This document shows, piece after piece, positions 51,913-55,789 of a stretch of 55,789 nucleotides of DNA. The position numbers and the translations under genes were made by a program. The notes below the pieces were generated by a model that worked only from the letters and a program-made list of their open reading frames with translations, ran no database searches and was not told the DNA's origin. The stretch is taken from positions 1 through 55,789 of the forward strand of contig JANQLT010000107.1 of NCBI GenBank assembly GCA_028280455.1, in the 5' to 3' direction. Position 1 is the stretch's first letter; each line of letters starts with the position of its first letter. The stretch is from Kiloniellales bacterium (lineage in GTDB: Bacteria; Pseudomonadota; Alphaproteobacteria; Kiloniellales; JAKSDN01).

Positions 51913-52142
51913 GAGCTTGCTCCTTTCGATGGCTGCTGCGGTCCCGTGTGGGAGCGGCCAAGCCTGTCCGCCCCCCGTTTCGCGTGTCCTGACAATGGGC
52001 AGGGAGCGTCCAGGGGAAAAGTGAGTAACGGTGACAAACCCGTTGGCTTTCAAGCCGTTCGGGCCGGTTCATGCCGGGTTCATGCGGCTTGCCTTAGGCT
52101 CCCGGGATGACCGTTCGGACGGAGAAGGAAGGGAATTGCGCC

Positions 52143-52613
52143 ATGTCCATCAACCGCACAGGCCGGCCGGCCCGGAGCCTGACCGCGCTCCTGCTCGGGG
52201 CCTTCGTCGTCGCCTTCGGGGCCGCATCCTTCTCCGCGGAAAGCACCGCCAAGAAGGGCGATCACCCGAAGTTCGAGGCGGCCAAGGTCGATTTCGCCAA
52301 GGCCCTGGCGGAGGCCATCCGGAAGGGCAAAGAGGCGAAGCGAAAGGCCGAGGGCGGCGAGGTCCGGGGCAAGGTCGATCAGACGCTCGGCGGCCTGCAG
52401 CAACTCCAGGGCGATCTCGGCCGCCTGGGCGATGAGCCGCGAGAGGCCGACGTCGGCGAGCTCTGCGACGAGACCAGCGCCCTCGCCGCCGGCCTCGAAG
52501 AGATGATCGAGAAGAACGGCGGCGACGCCGCGCCCGTCATCCTCGGCCTCGTCGCCATTCTCGCCGGAGCCAGCCGCAGCTGCGACAGGATGGAGGGGGA
52601 GATCCCCTTCTAG
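52143..52613 (+). CDS. Secreted hypothetical protein, helical
   Basis: 156 residues from the ATG at 52143. A hydrophobic signal segment (SLTALLLGAFVVAFGAASFS) is followed by a Lys/Glu-rich helical region (DFAKALAEAIRKGKEAKRKA) and a segment with two cysteines (ELCDETSALAAG and SRSCDRMEGEIPF) flanking AAPVILGLVAILAGAS, a short hydrophobic stretch. The family is not recognised. The next gene starts 57 bases later on the same strand and is also a secreted helical protein, so the two may act together. Confidence 0.6.
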   Translation: MSINRTGRPARSLTALLLGAFVVAFGAASFSAESTAKKGDHPKFEAAKVDFAKALAEAIRKGKEAKRKAEGGEVRGKVDQTLGGLQQLQGDLGRLGDEPREADVGELCDETSALAAGLEEMIEKNGGDAAPVILGLVAILAGASRSCDRMEGEIPF

Positions 52614-52670
52614 ACCGGACCGGGATTAGGCCGTTGTCGCCATGAGATACGAAGAGAACGGGGGATAGAA

Positions 52671-53480
52671 ATGCAGACCATACTCCGTCGAATGGCATGG
52701 CTGGGGCCCGTGCTGTCGCTCGCTCTCCTGCACGCGCAGCAGCCGGCCGCGGCCGACCTGCTGTCCAAGCTGAAGCAGTACGTCGCCGAGGTGCAGGCCG
52801 AGATCGAAGACGCTTGCAAAGAGATCGACGAACTCGCCGGCCGGATCGAGGACGTGGCGGTCAACGTCGAAGGCGCCAAGAAGATGGCGGCGACCTTCGC
52901 GCCTGACATCGAGGCCGCGGAAAAGACGACGGCCGAAGCCAATGAGGCCTTCGACAGAGTCAGCAAAGCGTTCGACGCCGCAGAGGGCGTGTCCTTCGAG
53001 CTCATCGATGAGTTCATTAGGCTGAAGCGCGAGAAGGCCAAGGCCAACAAGGCCAGCGATGCGCTGTCTGCCGAGCGGGATCGCTTTCTCGCTTTTCAGT
53101 CTGGCGAGGAGCGGAGGGTAAAGAAGCTCGAAAAAGACTTGGCGCTGCTCGAGTCTAGAAAGGACGAGCTGAAATCCGACCTCCAGTTTTTGCAGGAGGA
53201 ATTGGAGCAATCAGGCGAGGAGACCGACGGCGGTGTTGTCAGATCCTTCGACAAGAGGCTGTCGTCGATCGATCGCAGCACGAGCCAACTGGCGCCCGCG
53301 TTGCAGCCAATCCACGACGGCGTTGCCGAGGCGGCGGTTTCGCTCGACGAGCTATTCGCGATTGCTGGAGGGCTGGAGTCCGACGTGGTGAAAAACGCCC
53401 GTCAGTTCGAACGGCTGCTTCGTGAGATCGACGAGCTCAGGCGAGGGGTCGCCGCCCACGGAGGCGGTCGCGCCGACTAG
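52671..53480 (+). CDS. Secreted coiled-coil protein
   Basis: 269 residues. A signal peptide (about 1-28, VLSLALLHAQQPAAA) precedes an almost entirely helical protein. Heptad-like charged stretches include YVAEVQAEIEDACKEIDELA (about 37-56), RVKKLEKDLALLESRKDELK and FERLLREIDELRRGV near the end. Base composition (visibly more A and T, and codons such as AAA, GAA and TTG) is lower in GC than its neighbours, suggesting a different history. Its TAG stop is the left end of repeat copy D. No family is recognised. Confidence 0.65.
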   Translation: MQTILRRMAWLGPVLSLALLHAQQPAAADLLSKLKQYVAEVQAEIEDACKEIDELAGRIEDVAVNVEGAKKMAATFAPDIEAAEKTTAEANEAFDRVSKAFDAAEGVSFELIDEFIRLKREKAKANKASDALSAERDRFLAFQSGEERRVKKLEKDLALLESRKDELKSDLQFLQEELEQSGEETDGGVVRSFDKRLSSIDRSTSQLAPALQPIHDGVAEAAVSLDELFAIAGGLESDVVKNARQFERLLREIDELRRGVAAHGGGRAD

Positions 53481-53530
53481 CGCTTCTTCCGATCGGACGG
53501 CACCGGCCCGCGTGAGCGGATAACGCTCTA
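53477..53530. repeat. MITE-like palindromic element, copy D (internal deletion)
   Basis: 54 bp with CTAG at the left and CTAA at the right. It keeps both outer arms (CTTCTTCCGATCGGACGGC and GCGTGAGCGGATAACGCT) but lacks the central hairpin. The left CTAG supplies the stop codon of the preceding plus-strand gene. Confidence 0.8.
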
Positions 53531-53547
53531 AACCGCGCGCGCCGGCC

Positions 53548-54411
53548 TCAGGCGTGGCCGGCGCCGTTGGCCCGGGCGGCGATGCGCTCGATGGCCTTGA
53601 TCCAGGTGTCGTCCTCGCCCTGGACGGCTTCGAAGCCTTCTATGGTGACGTCGTCGCTGCGCGGCGCGCAGATCAGGTTGGCGTCGGGATTGAGGCCGTC
53701 GAAGACGTTCTCCGAGTTGGCGAAGTGGTTCTCCGCCTGGAAGTGCATGGCGATGTGCCACCAGGCGTCGTAGCCCAAGTCGTCGATCGCCTCGAGCAGC
53801 GCCGGGGTCTGCTCCGGCTCGTTGGCGGAGATGAAGAGCATCGGCTTGCAGCGCCCGATGAAGGCATGGCCGCCGGCCAGGACCTCGGCCTCCATGCCGC
53901 CGACGTCGATCTTGACCAGCGCGCAGCGCGTGAACTGCAGGCTGTCGAGGGTCATGACCTCGGTCTCCTCGCCCTCCTCGTGGCCGTCGGCCTTGAGGCC
54001 GGCCCAGTTCAGGGGCTGGCCGGGATCGAACAGCGGCACCATGATGCGGCCCGGCGCGCTGCCGGCCGCGGCGTTGACGCTGACCACGTTGATCAGGCCG
54101 TTGAGCGCGACGTTGCCGCAGAGCGCCTGGTAGACCAGCCGCTGCGGCTCGATGGCCAGGACACCGCCCTTCTGGCCGACCTTGCGGGCCAGGGGCACGG
54201 TATGGGTGCCGATGTTGGCGCCGACGTCGACCACGATGTCGCCGGGCTCGACGATCTGCAGCAGGCTCTCGATCTCGCCTTCGCACCATTCGCCGTAGCG
54301 CTCGAGCGAGCGGCCGACGAAGAGATCGTTCTTGTTGTAGATGAAGGCGCCGTGCTTGGCATGGACGACGCGCATGGCTTCGGATTCGAACAGCGGCTCC
54401 GTGGTGCTCAC
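53548..54411 (-). CDS. FkbM-family methyltransferase
   Basis: 287 residues (GTG at 54411 behind GGAGAGCC; an ATG 12 codons in is possible). The SAM-binding core has PGDIVVDVGANIGTHTVPLA (about 57-76), LAIEPQRLVYQALCGNVALN and TLDSLQFTRCALVKIDVGGM, which are the FkbM blocks. Such enzymes O-methylate polyketides or surface sugars; in bacteria they often act on polysaccharide or LPS components. No glycosyltransferase cluster is adjacent, so the acceptor is unknown. Confidence 0.85.
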   Translation of the reverse strand: MSTTEPLFESEAMRVVHAKHGAFIYNKNDLFVGRSLERYGEWCEGEIESLLQIVEPGDIVVDVGANIGTHTVPLARKVGQKGGVLAIEPQRLVYQALCGNVALNGLINVVSVNAAAGSAPGRIMVPLFDPGQPLNWAGLKADGHEEGEETEVMTLDSLQFTRCALVKIDVGGMEAEVLAGGHAFIGRCKPMLFISANEPEQTPALLEAIDDLGYDAWWHIAMHFQAENHFANSENVFDGLNPDANLICAPRSDDVTIEGFEAVQGEDDTWIKAIERIAARANGAGHA

Positions 54412-54563
54412 GGCTCTCCGTCTCCCCTATTTCCGCCGAGTCTCGACCGGTCAAGCTGCGCCGTTAACCTTAAGACTTCGTGAAGGCAAATAGCCCCGGT
54501 TGCAGAAAGGTCACTGGTCAGCCGGCGACTCCTGGCCTTAACTGGCCGGCTCAGGAGGTGATC

Positions 54564-55286
54564 TTGGCCGCGCGATTGCTGGATCTGGCGCCCCGGCGCC
54601 TCGCTGCCCTCGCCGGGCTCTGGCTGGTCTTGGCCGCATTGGTCGGGCTCGGCCTGCTGGCGCTCGGCCCGGTGCCGGGCCCGGTGCCCGCCCCTGCCCC
54701 CGTGGCCCTGCCCAGCCTGCCGCTGGAAAGCGGCTTCCCGAAATGGACCAAGGTCATGGCGCGGACCTGGGCGCTGTCCGAGGGCCAGGACGAGCTCTGC
54801 CGCGACCGCTTGGGCCGCGACTGCAGCCTGGCCGCCTGGCAGCGCTTCCTCGACGGCCTGCGCGACCGGCCCCTCCTGGAGCGGATCACCGCGGTCAACG
54901 ACTTCGTCAACCGCGTGCGCTACCGCGAAGACGGCGACAACTGGGGCGTCGGGGACTACTGGGCGGCGCCCGGCGAGTTCTTCGCCAGCGGCGGCGACTG
55001 CGAGGACTACGCCATCGCCAAGTACTACTCGCTGCGCGCGCTCGGCTTTCCGCCCGAGCGGCTGAAGATCGTCGTGCTCTACGACGACGCCCGCGAGCTG
55101 CCCCACGCCGTACTGACGGTGACCTGGAACGGCGCCGAGCTGATCCTCGACAACTTCGGCCCGGCGCTGACCCGCTGGACCGACGCGCCGCACTACAAGC
55201 CGATCTACGCGGTCAACGAGACCGCCTACGAGCTGCTCGGCCTGCCGCCCGCCAAGGCCAGGCGCCCCGCCGCGCCGCCTTCTTGA
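54564..55286 (+). CDS. LapG-like transglutaminase-type cysteine peptidase (C93)
   Basis: 240 residues from a TTG at 54564, preceded by AGGAGGTGATC, an 11-base exact complement of the 16S rRNA 3' end, which decides the start. A hydrophobic N-terminal segment (LAALAGLWLVLAALVGLGLL) serves as signal or anchor. The catalytic triad is clear: Cys in GGDCEDYAIAKYY, His in LPHAVLTV, Asp in ILDNFGPAL. LapG-type peptidases cleave large surface adhesins under cyclic-di-GMP/LapD control. No lapD or adhesin gene is adjacent. The DinB gene follows after 11 bases. Confidence 0.85.
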   Translation: MAARLLDLAPRRLAALAGLWLVLAALVGLGLLALGPVPGPVPAPAPVALPSLPLESGFPKWTKVMARTWALSEGQDELCRDRLGRDCSLAAWQRFLDGLRDRPLLERITAVNDFVNRVRYREDGDNWGVGDYWAAPGEFFASGGDCEDYAIAKYYSLRALGFPPERLKIVVLYDDARELPHAVLTVTWNGAELILDNFGPALTRWTDAPHYKPIYAVNETAYELLGLPPAKARRPAAPPS

Positions 55287-55297
55287 GCCGCGCCCTC

Positions 55298-55789
55298 ATG
55301 AGCCACGCCCTGATCGAGGCCTTCGGCCGCCTCGCGCTCTACAACCGGGAAGCCAACCGCCGGCTCTACGCCGCCTGCGCCACGCTCTCCGACGCCGAGC
55401 GCAAGCAGCGCCGGCCGGCCTTCTTCGGCTCGATCCACGCCACCCTGAATCACATCCTGCTCGGCGACCGCATCTGGCTGACGCGCTTCGAGGGACAGGA
55501 GGTGCCCTCGAGCGGTCTCGACGCGATCCTCTACGAGGCCTTCGACGAGCTCGCCGAAGCCCGCAAACAGGAAGACGCCCGCCTCCTCGCCTTCGTCGAG
55601 GGCCTGACCGACGAGCATCTGGCCGGCTCGATCCGCTACCGGAACAACGCCGGCGCGCTCTGCGACGACCCGGTCGACCTGCTGATCCAGCACCTCTTCA
55701 ACCACCAGACCCACCACCGCGGCCAGGTCCACGACATGCTGAGCCAAACCGACGTCCCGCCCCCCTCCCTCGACATGCACCGGCTTCTG
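55298..55789 (+). CDS. DinB-family protein (3' end beyond window)
   Basis: At least 164 residues, cut by the window edge. It is a four-helix-bundle DinB-type protein with the family His pattern: SIHATLNHILLGDRIW (about 45-60) and LFNHQTHHRGQVHDML (about 133-148). The three metal-binding His are consistent with the YfiT/DinB metalloenzyme superfamily, which includes thiol-dependent transferases. The start ATG lies 11 bases after the LapG-like gene, suggesting co-transcription. Confidence 0.88.
   Translation, partial: MSHALIEAFGRLALYNREANRRLYAACATLSDAERKQRRPAFFGSIHATLNHILLGDRIWLTRFEGQEVPSSGLDAILYEAFDELAEARKQEDARLLAFVEGLTDEHLAGSIRYRNNAGALCDDPVDLLIQHLFNHQTHHRGQVHDMLSQTDVPPPSLDMHRLL

Overview
The window is high-GC DNA (roughly two thirds G+C) from an alphaproteobacterium, most likely a marine or saline-habitat member of the Rhodospirillales/Kiloniellales group. 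The evidence is the tpiA-secG-pyrG and ppiD-trpE gene order, an alphaproteobacterial-type Fur/Mur, DUF992 and MlaC-type orphan genes, and a trimethylamine N-oxide (TMAO) uptake and demethylation locus of the kind known from marine alphaproteobacteria. No rRNA, tRNA, CRISPR array, complete insertion sequence or prophage was seen. Family calls rest on motif recognition by eye, not on database searches.

Layout. 1-8.8 kb: small envelope and signalling genes (two PilZ proteins, two glycine-zipper proteins, two orphan MlaC paralogues, a Sel1-repeat protein, a CBS-pair protein, a LOG-like protein). 8.9-20.7 kb: the most striking block. It holds a fused-permease ABC transporter resembling TmoXWV, a complete TorT-TorS-TorR phosphorelay, and a zinc/tetrahydrofolate TMAO demethylase (Tdm). 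This looks like a TMAO sensing, uptake and demethylation unit in which TorTSR, classically the regulator of anaerobic TMAO respiration, sits with carbon/nitrogen-acquisition genes instead of torCAD. An alpha-carbonic anhydrase follows. 21.8-25.9 kb: an iron block with fur, bacterioferritin (bfr), its ferredoxin (bfd), two small uncharacterised genes, four copies of a 19-bp Fur-like operator, and a promoter-operator-terminator unit with no convincing gene, which may encode an iron-responsive small RNA.

25.8-33 kb: a GST-like gene coupled to kdsA, a VOC protein, an AAC(3)-family acetyltransferase, then a 2OG-Fe(II) oxygenase/M24 pair facing an XRE-cupin regulator. The M24 protein resembles the DMSP lyase DddP but has Asn where DddP has its catalytic Asp. 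33-38.7 kb: an orphan contractile-tail sheath gene, and a quaternary-amine-like catabolic group (GlxA/AraC regulator, class II aldolase-like enzyme, gamma-butyrobetaine-hydroxylase-like oxygenase, MaoC hydratase). 39-48.2 kb: housekeeping genes pyrG, secG, tpiA, ppiD and trpE, with a frameshifted DUF3179 gene between tpiA and ppiD. 48.2-55.8 kb: secreted and lipoprotein genes, a sulfatase, YceI, DUF992, a coiled-coil protein, an FkbM methyltransferase, a LapG-like cysteine peptidase, and a DinB protein cut by the window edge.

Two families of small interspersed palindromic repeats run through the window. One is a 130-bp element with CTAG ends; each of its four copies supplies the stop codon of the adjacent gene. 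The other is a roughly 133-bp double-hairpin element. Both families mostly sit directly after stop codons.
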